A DNA stretch of 64,000 nucleotides from Actinostola sp. cb2023 (GCA_033675265.1 JAUJYZ010001458.1:1-64000); one strand, 5' to 3'; numbered from the stretch's first letter, positions 38,684 to 51,600 are shown. A program made the numbers and translations. Notes: generated from the letters alone by a model not told the origin.

Positions 38684-41600
38684 CTAAAAAAGAGATAAAC
38701 AATATGGTACATATAATATTATTTTTACAATGTAGATGCATTGGAAACTATCTAGCCTTTCTTGCAAGATCAATGTTTGCCTTGTGTTTGTTTTTATCCA
38801 TTTGAATAATCCTGATACATCCAGGCTAGTCAGTTGATCTCTCTGAAAGTCATTAAAACATGTGTATCTCCGACCAGGTGTTTTGACGAGTACTGACTCC
38901 TCCATTAGAGTATTGACTACAGTCTTTAAGTCTTTACTGTAGTCAGCTGAGATATGTTTGCCAGATTTGCTTCTAACAAAGCAGTCCTTGTCTAAGTTAG
39001 TTAGTATTTGTTTGGTGACTTTCTGAGCTCTGGAAATTCTTGTTACTGCTTGAGGTGTTACATTGGCACCCAAGGTTTTGATAGATTGCTTCAAGTAATT
39101 GTTATCATGTTTTAAGTCAAGATCCAGGGCAACATTTGTTCCAAGACCACCTTTATTATTTACGGTTCGGTTCCACACTAGTTTATGTGCTTGATCAGGA
39201 GGGAGTAAGGATTTTACCTGGAAAAGTAAATATAGAGCTTCCAAAGCATATTTGGTTGTTGACTTGTTTGCTTTGAAATGTAGTAATAGAAGTTTCCAAC
39301 ACCTCAAAGTCCTTTCCCCATCACCTTCTGAAGTAGCATCAATAAAGTTCATGAATAGCAGTCCTTGATTGAGTAAAGAACAATTATAATTAAATACATC
39401 ATCATCTTTGCTATCACTAGTGCATGATGTCTTGGGGGGCTTTGTTGACACAGACACTGTGGGTTCTGGAACAACTGGTGGGGGATCATGAGTCATCTCA
39501 TGGTCTCTGCGCCTCTTACCATCAAATGCAAAGTTTTTTTTCACACCCCTGACTTCTGCAATTAAATCTACCATCAGCAGTTAAATTTTGACTAGTTGTC
39601 ATGTCTTCTTGTTCCTGTGCAGTTAAAATACTATTCACAAGGTCTTGCATTGGCCCATTATCAATAACAAACTGATCAATCACTTGGGTTGCGATTTTCA
39701 ACAGAAAGATTCCTTTAACTAAGTTTGTAGCATTCCTCAATGTGTGTATGCTGAGTAACTTTGTTGGCTCGTCCTCAAGTTTAGTCATCCCCAATATCTC
39801 CATTGCACCTGTCATTATGCGTGCCTTTATTTCTAGGAGGGCAAAGGCTTTGCAGTTGGCCCAGTTTGCATGTACATCTCCTGTCACGTTTCTTCGGTTT
39901 ATTAGGTTCCTATCAGCATAAAGAGTCCCCTTGTCAAAATCAGAAGATGCAGAGAAGTGCCTCCTGAAAATCACCTGTGATTAAAAAAGTGATTAAAAAA
40001 GCAATGTTACTCACTGAAATGAGGCTGCTGAATATATAATTAAAGGAAAAATGAGGCTGCTGAATATATAATTATAGGAAAAATGAGGCTGCTGAATACA
40101 ATGTATATTAATTATATTGGTAATTTTAGGGGTAAGGGATAACTGTCTTCGAAATAAAAGAGAGAAGGGATCGATAAAACACACCCACCCTCCCCCTTTA
40201 AACAAGCTATTGGCATAGCAAAAGAATGGAGGTTAATAAATTATGGCGATGGACTATGAGGGTCCTATAGCTAAGTGTACAATACCGGTATTATTTATTG
40301 AAACAGTTAGTAGCTATATAGACTTAGATCATACATTGAGAAATGTCACTGCAGCATGCCAGTCAGCTATTTCCATATGTATACCATCTAGTCTCTCCTC
40401 TGTTGTAAATGAGTTTTGGACTGCTTCGATGACATTGATACCACGTTCAACTGTTAACTGATCACCAACAACAGGAATACTTTGAACATATTTATTGCCA
40501 TTGTCATCTTCAACACTTGCAGCATAACCTTGTATTTGCTTTAGAATATCAAGCATCTCATCCGACTTATTTTCACTTTTCAGTATTACTCCCAAGTGCA
40601 CCTGGATTTCAAAATAAAATTAGCAAATAGTAATATTAAACAATGCGCTTAAAAATGCCTCATAAATGTATAACTACTGTACATACATATGTATAAATGT
40701 AAGGTGTACATGCATATAATTATTATTGATTCATTTATTAATTCCTTTGTTCTTTGTTCCATTCACAATACAATAATTCATCCAATTATTCATGTATAGT
40801 TTTGTCCTGAGCATGCACCTTCTGATCTCTATATGCCCCCTTTAACTTAGTGGTACCTTTTCTGACTTGCATGACATTTCTTTGCTGAATTGATGGGGTA
40901 TGTGTTGTATACAAACTTCTTTAAGAAACTGCAAGCATGGTACATGTTCCACGAGAACCCTAGCAACAAGATGAATATAGTCTTTTTTCAGCTTAACATA
41001 ATCAGCAGCAGCAGGTAATAGTTCACTGTTGTCTAATTCCAGTAGGTCAGTCTGACGGTAGCTTTCACACTGTGTTATTACTCTGTTCTTTATGGCCGTG
41101 TGATTAACCCAGTGAATGTCTTTATTTTGTCTATCACTTGTTATGTCCCGTGTAACTTTTCTCAAGTCAATGTTATCAAGAATGACTTTAAAGCTTCCAT
41201 CTTTGCCTGAGGCCTGATTGTCATTGCTGCTTCGTGACGACACCTGAAGTTCCTTCATTTCTTCAATTTCCTTGTCAAATTGTATGCCATATGAATCAAA
41301 CTTCTGCAGGGAAGTCTTGTTAGAAGTTGATAGTTTCATAACATTTAAACGTTGCATCAGTGTCTAAAACACAAAATAATACAGAAAAGTTAGTTTAAAA
41401 AATACATTACCATACTTGATTATAATTCTCTGACAGACCAGTCATGAACTAAACTGGCACAAACATTACAATATCATCCAATCATGCAATTAATTAATTC
41501 AGCCAGGCCAGAAATAATTTCAGTAATTAAAGTTTCTCCTCTTAGGGACTGGTCATTAATTTACATGGGGTGCAATAAATGGGAATGCCATATATAGTAA

Positions 41601-43267
41601 GACATAATTTACCTAGCCTGATTTTCAGACCAGGGGGTATTTTTTGGCTACCATGCATGAAAATATCTGCCCCCCCCCCCTATATGCACCAGGTCCCCTT
41701 CCTGTAAGTAATGACAGGTCCCTTATTACAGAAAGCAATGCATTATTTGAAATATATTTCAATATAAAATTAACCAAGCAGCTGATTCATTCAGTTCATG
41801 TTTTGAAATATGATACATAATTTTCAATCAAGGAATAAATCACTTACCCAGATCCAGCAATAGCAGCTGCAGGGGACCAATCACTATCTTTATCATGAGT
41901 TGACTAGTGTGCGGATGAAGCGTTGCTCGAACGAAAGTCGCGATGAAGATTCGTATATTTCACAAGTTCAAGACTCGGCCGGCCCTGCCAAACCAGTGCT
42001 TGGTAAAAGCAAAAAGTCAGCTAAAAAATCTTTATTTAATCCAGTGAGCATTGAACCATACCCTGTGAACAGAGGTTTCTTTAAACCATCGCTTGCACCC
42101 TTGCTTGTTACTGCTTTGCCAATTTGTGGAAATCCAACATTATTACAAAGGAATAAAGTCCTACCTTGCAAAGATACTCGAGACGACAATAATACACAAT
42201 GCCCAAGTGTACAGGTAAATAAGATATTATTTATTACTAGATAGATCCCTTCACAATCATTACTGATAGTAGAGCTATTTATATGCACGCAGATCACGTT
42301 TGGTTACTTAGGTGTTCGTATTTATGATCGAGACATGCAAGTGTGAATTGTTTTCTCGCAGCTGTGTGAATTTCTCACGGTCTAGAGTTAATTGTGAATT
42401 TTGGACTCTACAAAACTCTACTTGGCGAACTCTAGTATAATGTTCTAAATGTCGTTAAAAAAAAAATCAAATCTAATCGAGTCATTATCAATATGAAATA
42501 GGCGAATTTTATAAATTTATATAAATGTTGGCATTTTTAGCATGCACAATTAACTGCATGTGCATTTATTTAGCCTGATTTTCACTGATGATTTCTCACA
42601 CAATATTAATTACCTTTTCAGGTAATCCTTCACTATCCTACTTGTGAAAAGACATACAAGGCTTCTCTAGAGAAAGACCTCGAGCCCCTGGGAAAGGCAT
42701 TAGCCAGAAAGGGAACTTACAAACAAATAGCAAAAGCAGCATTCAACAGTGTTCCTTTGAAAAACTGTCTTATTGAGAAAACCTTGGATGTGCTATGGAA
42801 TGAATGCAATCAGCTGTGCTCAAAGAAGAAGCCTACCTTACTGAGACAAAGCACAACAGAAGATATGATTACTTTTTCACTTTCAAAGCTGTGTCACGAA
42901 TGGAAGGAAAGTAGTAGCCCCACTATTTTATTCATTTCTACTTACATGCACCAGTGTTGTGGCCTGAATTCGATATCATACATGCTCTTAGTTCACTTTC
43001 CAATGTATTCAGCTTACAAGCTAAATTGTCAACCTTTTTCACGTTATAGTAGCACTTTTTACAGATATAGGGGCTTTGACAAGAAGATTCAGAAGTTTGC
43101 AACTCTCCACCAACTATCCGTGAAATTATCCCTTTGATGTCGCACTCTGATTTTCCAAACACAGCAATCCGTTCTTTGGCATGTTCTATAGATATTCCAC
43201 AAACGATACACGATGGAAACGAATTTGATTGCGAGAAAATTGCTTTCTTTGGAGTAGAAGTTATCAT
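38684..43267 (-). CDS. DUF6589 protein of element A (probable transposase), rearranged
   Basis: Exon 1 (43267-42946, donor GTAAGT) encodes a ZAD-like N-terminus ('SFPSCIVCGISIEHAKERI', 'SPYICKKCYYNVKKVDNL'). Later exons on the same strand are 41363-40857, 40601-40335 and 39975-38684; all have GT-AG borders and phase-0 joins. They carry 'YVQSIPVVGDQLTVERG', 'MEIADWHAAVTFLN', a C2H2 finger ('GRFNCRSQGCEK', 'FDGKRRRDHEMTH') and 'LLFMNFIDATSEGDGERTLR', the pattern I know as DUF6589. One base shift in an A8 run (about 39535) splits the finger. The exons expected between exon 1 and 41363 lie on the opposite strand (41900-42930). Confidence 0.72.
41900..42930 (+). pseudogene. Inverted N-terminal exons of a DUF6589 protein
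   Basis: Two plus-strand exons (to 42214, donor CAG|GTAAAT; from 42622 after TTTTCAG; phase 0) read 'KKSAKKSLFNPVSIEPY' and 'VILHYPTCEKTYKASLEKDL', 'RKGTYKQIAKAAFNS', 'NECNQLCSKKKPTLL', 'DMITFSLSKLCHEWKES'. In DUF6589 proteins this segment lies between the N-terminal Cys domain and the part encoded here at 41363. Its orientation is opposite to the rest, so an inversion of roughly 1 kb, or an inverted second copy, is implied. Confidence 0.6.
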
Positions 43268-43396
43268 AGTGTTGCCATATTATTAACGGCTCAAAGTAAA
43301 TCCCGCATGGAATTTGATCTCTGTTTACCTTTTCGCGGTTCATTTCTTACGGCTGTTTCTATTGGCCCGCTCTATACAATGGTCATGATGACGTCA

Positions 43397-43482
43397 AGAA
43401 CACGTTCTCTGGTGAAGGTAATCAGACGGGAGAGGGGAGAAGGAGGAAGCGGATGACCCCCTGCCGTCTGAAAATCAGGCTA
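43397..43482 (-). repeat. Right 86-bp terminal inverted repeat of element A
   Basis: It is the exact reverse complement of 32760-32845 and is followed at once by the second CAGGTCACG target copy (43483-43491). Confidence 0.92.
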
Positions 43483-43491
43483 CAGGTCACG

Positions 43492-45035
43492 TAGAGTCAG
43501 TATTTTGGGTAGAATCCCATAGCTCATATGAAACTCGCGCGCTGATTGGCTGAGAAGCAAACCGGATGAGAGGGTATTCAGCGTGGAATTGGGTGCTTTG
43601 CAAACCGGATGCAATGGGTATTTAGCGTGGAATTGCGAGATGAAAGCGAGGCTGTGGCTAAGATACGATATACGCGTACAAAGGATGGATTGAGAGTTGA
43701 GGTCAAATCAATATTTTAGCTTCGTTTGCTCTCATTTTTCATTTGTAAAATTCATTTTCATCGAAGTGAAATTAATGTCACAAACACAGAGTACAGAAAA
43801 ATCTTCAGTACGCTTTTTCAGTTGTACTTCAAGTGTCTTCTCAACTTAAGCTTAAATATAAACTGAACACGAAAGCAAAGCAAATCGTTTTGAATCTGGC
43901 TTTAGCATCTCTAGCACTAAATATAATCGATGTAAAGAAATCTATTAAAGCGAGATAAGAATCGATGTTTGAAAGAGAGACCACGAAGTACAACGACAGC
44001 AAATCATGGCGACTGGAACGACATTTTCAGACCGGCATAGCAACCACAATCTAATAGATTAAGCCAACAGATAAACAACAAAATCAGTCCAATTTAATTC
44101 AGCATTTACACCTAGCAAAATCTGTACCTGTAATCATACAAAACTGCAAATTTATCCCGTGTTCTCTTTGCTTGTCAGTCGATCGGCTGCCTTTTACTTT
44201 GAGCCTTGTGTACTTGTTTTGTACAAGTCATGTAGCTTCACCGTCACTGAATCAGAGCTATCGCCTCTGCATCTTTATCAATAAATATGGCTTTGAAAGA
44301 ACTATTTTGCCTGAGAATCTTCAGCATTCAGTAAGGTAGTTAACAAATCCATCAATGTCCTGTGAAATGTTGAAGTTCACTAGATTCAACTTCTCATGCA
44401 AGCGGCACTCAGTTCTCTGATCGGATTGAAAGCAACAAGAAACGGTCAGTTGAGAAAATTTGAACGATTTGTTTAAGCTCTTAAGTCTCATGAGGATAGA
44501 ATAAGTCCGTATTTTCGTGTATTTCCAATTGACTTCTTTGTTAACTGAATAACATCAGAAAAGCATACTTACAGGTTTGACAAGACTGATTCATTGATTG
44601 TGAAAACTTGAACTGAACTTCGAGCCGCTGTCACTGATCACTTTTAGTCTTTTTGGTTGTAAGTTTTCGTTAACTATGAACTGGTTATCCATATCTAAAT
44701 CTATGGCTGTGTTTCTGTTGTAGATTGACCCTAAATCTAGACGTTAAAACGACTGAAGAAAACTTTTGTCTTCAAGTTCATGCAGATAAACTGATTTTAG
44801 TATTCAATTTTGCTTGATTCCTATTGGCTGGCGTAGCGAAAGACTGAACACTACACTGGCTTTCTTAGCGACGCGCGATATAGCGACTCAAGATTGTCTA
44901 AAAACTATATATTTTTCAAAACAAAGAGAACGCTATGGGATTCAAGGAAAATTCATTGGCTCGACTTGTGCGATATCGCCTTTTCTCGTGAATTCAACGT
45001 GGAATTCCCTCGTCAGCCAATGAATTTACCTATAT
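43492..45035. other. Interior of element B, no gene seen
   Basis: ORFs are short and featureless (longest 69 codons at 44814). A short inverted pair 'attcattggctcg' / 'cagccaatgaatt' lies at about 44950 and 45013. Confidence 0.5.
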
Positions 45036-45310
45036 AATATTTGTATTTTCCGTATTGGTTATAAGCTCTCCGAAGCTGTATTTGTCTGTCTGTATTTGTT
45101 TCTGGTGACCTTTAGATATCCGAACCCCCAACAGTAATCCGAACCCCGACAACTGGTTTTATTTATGACGTCAGGGAAAGACCCGACTACGTCATAAATA
45201 AAACCAGATGTCGGAGTTCGGATTACTGTTGGGGGTTCGGATATCTAAAGGTCACCAGAAACAAATACAGCTTCTGAGAGCTTATAACCAATACGGAAAA
45301 TACAAATATT
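45036..45310. repeat. 275-bp foldback hairpin at the right end of element B
   Basis: 'aatatttgtattttccgtat' at the left is exactly mirrored at the right. The arms continue through 'ttggttataagctctc', 'caaatacagctt'-type and 'ggtgacctttagatatccga' segments to a centre near 45180 with GACGTCA/TACGTCA motifs. It may be a separate foldback MITE or part of element B's terminal structure. Confidence 0.8.
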
Positions 45311-45635
45311 ACCCAAAATACTAACTCTACGTGACCTGTTGCCCGTGTTTATATCGTATTGTAACATCTTATATTAAGCAAAGCATTTACATGTACCTAA
45401 AAATCTAGATTATTGTACATGTATATGGACTACATCAAGTTCCTACTCATTTCCATTTTGAAAATAACATACCGCTGGGCAAAATGATCGCACACTTAGA
45501 AATCGTTTGTTGTCAAAATGGCGGACGCTTGACGACAAAACGAGTTCTTGTAAATTTACTCTTGAATTTTATGTCCTGGCTCCCTAAGTCACTATAACAA
45601 CATGGACGAACATTAATCCTGTGATACAAGTAGTA

Positions 45636-48600
45636 ATGAGTGGGACAATGAAAGAAGGTAAATCAAGTTTTTAAATAATAAATTATAATATTGTCTTCAA
45701 CATGACTAAAATCATGACATGAGTCATGACTCATGAGTCAACTGTTTTGATGTTTGTGACAGGAGTTACAGCTCATTTCCTTAAACTCAAGTCGGGGGAG
45801 TTTGACCTGGAAAGTATATATAACTTGGACTTAAATGATATGGGTAAGTTGGCGATTACTTGAAGATAACAACTTGTAGTAAGCTTAAGTAAGTAATATT
45901 TACATTTTTGGTAATTAATTCTTGCCTCATTCAAACTCAAAGTGCATGTACAAGCTGTCTGAATGTACGTTTTTTATTGGATATCAAGACATATTTTTCT
46001 ATGCATGACAACCATTACTATTGAAGGGGCCTTCAAAACTGGTCTGGTTGCAAAATAGTTGGATGACTTTTGATCAAGAGGAATGTCTGTTTTAATGAAA
46101 ATTTTCAACAAATTGTGCGGGATTTTGCAGATTTTGAGGAATTGTGCGGAATTGTGCGGGATTGTGCGGGTTTGACCTAATTGTGCGGATCCGCAACTAG
46201 AGCATTATTCACTTATTGGGTTACCTGTGTAATCCCCTCATCATTCATTGGGGGACTGGGACCCACTGTTTTCTCACGTTATTTCTCCTGGTCATTCTTG
46301 TACCTTAACACTCATTAAAATGGCTAGACGAAATGGATGAACTCCTATTTATGACCAGGAGAAATAAAAAAACGTAAGAACTAACATTCAAGATTGATTC
46401 ACAACGAAACACAAGAGATTAACCTCGAACTTACGTAGAAGAAACGACACGGCGGCCATCTTGGATTTTTACGAAACCTGGAAAATACGGTAGTCGCACC
46501 TCAAACCAAGGCAGAAAGCGACTCTCACCTAGCACAACGATGCCCAAATACCAATGCCCATTCCCTGACTGCACATACGAGACAGAAGACGTTGCAGATT
46601 CCTTAGCAGCCGTGCTGATATCCGTGCACTCTTCAGGGACACACACGGCCAACGCTACATCAACGAGTGGCAACGGCGCCGCCAAAATCGAAAGGGTCCG
46701 CCGCCCTACTATCTCTACGGCAGGTTCCAGTGAGGACTGGTCATATTTTCACACCAGATGGCAAGATTACATCGATGCAACGAAAATAACCGGAAAAGAA
46801 AAGGTCGTCCAACTGCTCGAATGTTGTGATGAACAACTCAGGAAAGATCTCACAAGGAACACAGGGGGATCACTAACAAACAAACCAATCGAAGATGTGA
46901 TGTCAGCCATCAGAAAACTTGCTGTTCGAGAAGAAAGTACAATGGTCGCACGAGTCCAACTTCACAATATGCATCAGGACAGAGATGAGACAGTGCGAAG
47001 TTTTGGCGCTCGACTGCGAGGCCAGGCCGGAGTATGCAAGTTTACCACACAATGCCTGGAATGCAATGCCAGTGTCAACTACACAGAACACATCCTTCGT
47101 GACGTCCTAACACGTGGCCTCTCAGACAGCGAGATCCAACTTGACCTACTCGGAGACAAAAACCAGGATATGACCCTCGAGGAAGTACTCCAATTTGTGG
47201 AGGCCAAAGAGTCTGGAAAACGGTCAGCCGGCCGCCTCCTCCAAACTCAGGGAGCCGAAGCAGCTCGCAGCCAATACCGGAGCACAAAACAGATGGAACT
47301 TAAAAACCGTAGGCCTGACCACAGGCAGCCCAAGCAGGGCATTTGTGGAGTGAAAAATATCGTAAAATTGGTTTGTAATAAACTTGACTAACCTTTGTCT
47401 GTAGTTGTTTTTGATATTATGTAGATCCTTTCTAGCTGGTTTTTAGCCGTTTTAAGGGTTGTTTTAGATTTTTCTCCCCACCTAGTAGTAAGAGAGGACA
47501 AGGCTGGAGACTCCAGTCGCCAACCACTCCAACTCGATCGACAATTTATCCCCGATAAATCCCTCCATCGACCCCAAAATGACCACAGGGTGGAAGGCCA
47601 ATGATCCTTCTATCCAGAAATCATACTAGAATCCAGAAATACCAAATTAAACCCAAACATTTGCTCCGTATTCTTGCTCTATTCGCTCGACTTTTCGCTT
47701 GGGAAAAGCCGTTAGCCTTCCTTTCAAGACATCTGAGCTTTGTGACCTGGCCTGATTTTGAAAAAATCATTCTGATTGGTCGTTGGTCGTCATGGTGTCA
47801 TGCAATCTTGTCCCCTCGACCAGAGGGAAAGTAGTGACAAAACCGATACTGCTGCAGGACACACACAGTCAAAACGTAAACTCAAATGAAAAGGCATGTT
47901 TACGTTTTGACTGTGTGTGTCCTGCAGCGTATCGGTTTTGTCACTACTTTCCCTCTGGTCGAGGGGACAAGATGGCATGACACCATGACGACCAACGACC
48001 AATCAGAATGATTTTTTCAAAATCAGGCCAGGTCACAAAGCTCAGATGTCTTGAAAGGAAGGCTAACGGCTTTTCCCAAGCGAAAAGTCGAGCGAATAGA
48101 GCAAGAATACGGAGCAAATGTTTGGGTTTAATTTGGTATTTCTGGATTCTAGTATGATTTCTGGATAGAAGGATCATTGGCCTTCCACCCTGTGGTCATT
48201 TTGGGGTCGATGGAGGGATTTATCGGGGATAAATTGTCGATCGAGTTGGAGTGGTTGGCGACTGGAGTCTCCAGCCTTGTCCTCTCTTACTACTAGGTGG
48301 GGAGAAAAATCTAAAACAACCCTTAAAACGGCTAAAAACCAGCTAGAAAGGATCTACATAATATCAAAAACAACTACAGACAAAGGTTAGTCAAGTTTAT
48401 TACAAACCAATTTTACGATATTTTTCACTCCACAAATGCCCTGCTTGGGCTGCCTGTGGCCTGACAACCACAAACCTGACCCATGCCATTACTGCGGCAA
48501 GCATGGACATGGCAATAATTCTCCTACCAGGATTAGATTCTAATATTGCTATCTCCATAAAAGATATGTGTATTCTTCGATCCAGACTATTCAATGGAAA

Positions 48601-51600
48601 CCGAACTGAAATTATATTACATACCTTCATGTATGTGTATTGTAATTGCTATCTCCATAAATACATTCGATCCGATCCAGACTATTCAATGGAAACAATT
48701 ATAGTGAAATTATATTACATACATTCCTTGACTGTTCAATTTCAATTTGCTGGCTATTCTTGGTTGTTTTGATCGGCTCAGTATCAGTTTGTTTTTAGGG
48801 GTGGATCATTAGAAATCTTGGGAGGGGGGGCACAATTTTTTTTTAGCACGAATATTTTTTCTACCTGTATTTCTCTGCAGGATTTTTTTTGGGAGTTGGG
48901 TAGCTCTGCAGGATTTTTTTTTCTCTCGACTCTCACTGCTTTTCAAATTGATAATTGTTGTCATTCCCGGGCTTGCTCACATTTCCAGTCACATTTTCAC
49001 TACAGTGCTTTTCAACATTCTATATGCCGACTCAGGCTCAACTCAGTACAGTCCCAGCTAGAAACATTCAGAATATCACTACAACTAACTGTCATTAAGC
49101 TTTATAAATGTTTTATGATCAACACGCCATAAAATAAGTACAAGGATTTCTTTCCTTAACCTTTATTTACTCGAAGAAGAGGCTTCAAATTAGGGAGATT
49201 TCAGCTGAACTAGTCATTTCCGATCGACTGAATCAGAGCTCAGTAGGTCACATTTTGCAATTTTTTTCGTGAACGTTTACGCATTAGATTCTCTCGAAAA
49301 GCCGAGCTGAGAGATTTCAGTGCCGTCTTCTGAATACATACCATAGCAAGCTCGTAAAAGAACGGTATTTATATAGGGAGCACAATTTGGGTCGCGAGTT
49401 CCTTGAGGGGTGCGGGGGCATGCTCCCCCGAATTTTTTTGAAGTATAGGGTCTCTGAAATAGCATTTCCTGCCTTCTGAGAGTATAGTTTCCAATAAGTT
49501 TAAACTGACAGAAAATTGAACTTCTGGCCGAATCATGGGAGTCTTACAGTGACTGTGTGTGTGATGACTGAAGCACTGTCAATGAACTCTGATGAGTAGC
49601 AGACCTGATGGACCTTTTATTGCGAAAATCCTTGTATCGCGACCTTTCGTTTTGTATAAACTTCAGCTGGATTTTGGATTTTTCTGTTCCGCCAATATTT
49701 TTTTGCACTAATTAGTACTAAATACAATACAAAACAATAGAAATGTCACTATTTAGTACTTTAAATAATGCTGTTTATGCTTGTACTCAAGAAATGGACA
49801 TATATAGTGATTGTTGGACAGAAAAACCCAAAATCCAACTGAAGTTTTCAAAACGAAAGGTCGCGATACAAGGATTTTCGCAGTAAACATCGTCTGAAGA
49901 AAATGACAACTATACAATGGCTCTAAAATTTTAAAAATAAAACATTATCTTAATATTATTGTCATTCTTCATGAATTCTGATGTTTAATTAAATATGTTT
50001 TCAGATTTTAACAGGTGTCGAGAAAAGTGTTTGTATCGGCCGCGACTGAAATTATATTACATACCTTCATATTGCTTCATGTCTTAGGCCCCTAACAGCC
50101 TGCAAAGGAGGCTACAGTCGGCCATGTTGAATATACTCTGCGCATTAACGCATAGACACGTATCTTTGTAGCACCGTAGTAGATAAACAACACGTGATAT
50201 CAAAATACAGCTTTGCTTTCAAAAAATGACAGTAAAAACAATGTTTTCCTTATTTATCGGAAGGTTTCGTGCCCCACTTCAACCTTGAAAAAGATACTGA
50301 AACTGACAATAAGAATAGCATAAGAACATTCAGTTCAATGATTTTTAATGTATCTCCAAAGAGAAGTTATTTTAAAATTTACTCAACAATCCCTGCAATA
50401 TGTTTACTTACTGGCTAAGCTGTCATTTTGGACCACATTTATATTTTAGTCGGGATGTCTTTTCCAGACGATAAGGCTACATTTTGACAGGTTCGTAACA
50501 CATCATTATCGAACCCCGTTGTCACAGTTTAAAAATACATGTGTCTGCTGCTTTCTCGTTTATGTGTGTTGGTCAAAGAAGGACTGGACTGGATAAAGGA
50601 CTAGAAACTGACATAATTTATCTCGACTTTGCAAAGGCCTTCGATTCTGTATGCCATATAAAGCTTTTAACTAAATTAAAGTTTTTTGGCATAGAAGATC
50701 AACTCTTGAAATGGTTCGAAGGCTACCTAACTGGCAGGAAGCAAAGAGTCGTCATAAATGTAGCTTCTCCATATGGTCTGATGTTAAATCTGGAGTTCCT
50801 CAAGGATCAATCTTGGGCCCAATCCTATTTCTGATGTATGTAAATAACATGCCGTCTGTCGCAAGATCTTCTAAAATTGCAATGTTTGCTGATGACTCGA
50901 AGTGTTATAATACTATCTACACGATTGGAGCGATTGAGGACTGCAAATAGACCTGAACTCCCTTTGTGATTGGTCTTTGATCAATGAACTGTAGTTTCAA
51001 CCGCCGAAATGTGTAAATTTACTCATTAGCCGGAAACATGTCAGTGCAGAGAGAGTAATAATAATTATTATTATTACATAATAATTAGTATATAATAATT
51101 AGTACACAACCTACAGGGGAGTCCACTTCACATTGTAAAGAAAGAACGTGATCTCATAATTGCTAAAGCAGTTAACATGGAATGACCACATCATGACAAT
51201 AACTGCCAAATGCAATAAAATATTAGGCTTCATTAAACGTAACTGCGCGAGAGATCTTAAACGCGATGCTTTGAAGTATTGTACGTTTCTCTAGTGCGCT
51301 CAAACATGTGTTTTTGCTCTCAAGTCTGGGCACCGCAGTCTTCTATTTACAACTTATTTTTAATAGAAAAAATCCAGAGAAAAGCTACTAGATTTATTTG
51401 TAAAAAGTCCGACCTAAACTATTCTGAACGCCTAAACACATTGAACGTATTACCAATTAATTACTGGCTCGGCCTTGACCTTAAAATGTAAATATGGCGA
51501 TAATAAGTTAGATGTATCCAGTTATGTAACAGTCGTACTCGTAACTCGAAATCAGGCCTTTACCTTAATTTACTTAGCTCAAAAACTTCTCTTTTCAAGG

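Larger units (their letters stand above)
32760..43482. mobile_element. DNA transposon A: RecQ helicase plus DUF6589, 86-bp TIRs
   Basis: Perfect 86-bp terminal inverted repeats (32760-32845 and 43397-43482; start 'tagcctgattttcagacggc') bound 10,723 bp. The 9-bp CAGGTCACG at 32751-32759 recurs at 43483-43491 as target duplication (ambiguous by 1-2 bp). Two genes face each other: a RecQ helicase starting 88 bp inside the left repeat and a DUF6589 protein starting 130 bp inside the right repeat. Nested in it are a solo LTR, a PIF-type foldback and a Penelope-like element. A 9-10-bp duplication is Mutator-like, but I see no MULE transposase. DUF6589 is the natural transposase candidate. Confidence 0.8.
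32742..45347. mobile_element. DNA transposon B (non-autonomous), host of element A
   Basis: The terminal sequence 'cacgggcaacaggtcacg' at 32742-32759 continues after the nested element A as 'tagagtcagtattttgggta' (from 43492). The right end (45310-45347) is its reverse complement. A 7-bp target duplication TTTATAT lies at 32735-32741 and 45348-45354. Without element A the body is about 1.9 kb and has no gene. Its right side is a long hairpin (45036-45310). The 7-bp duplication and CA-start termini would suit a hAT- or P-like group, but this is unproven. Confidence 0.8.

Noticed and set aside
32760..43482. Element A as a Helitron because it carries a helicase
   Set aside because: The helicase is RecQ-type, not Rep/Pif1, and the element has long TIRs and a target duplication, which Helitrons lack.
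47601..48177. Identical 77-codon ORFs on both strands
   Set aside because: They are mirror images in the arms of a palindromic element, with no domain.
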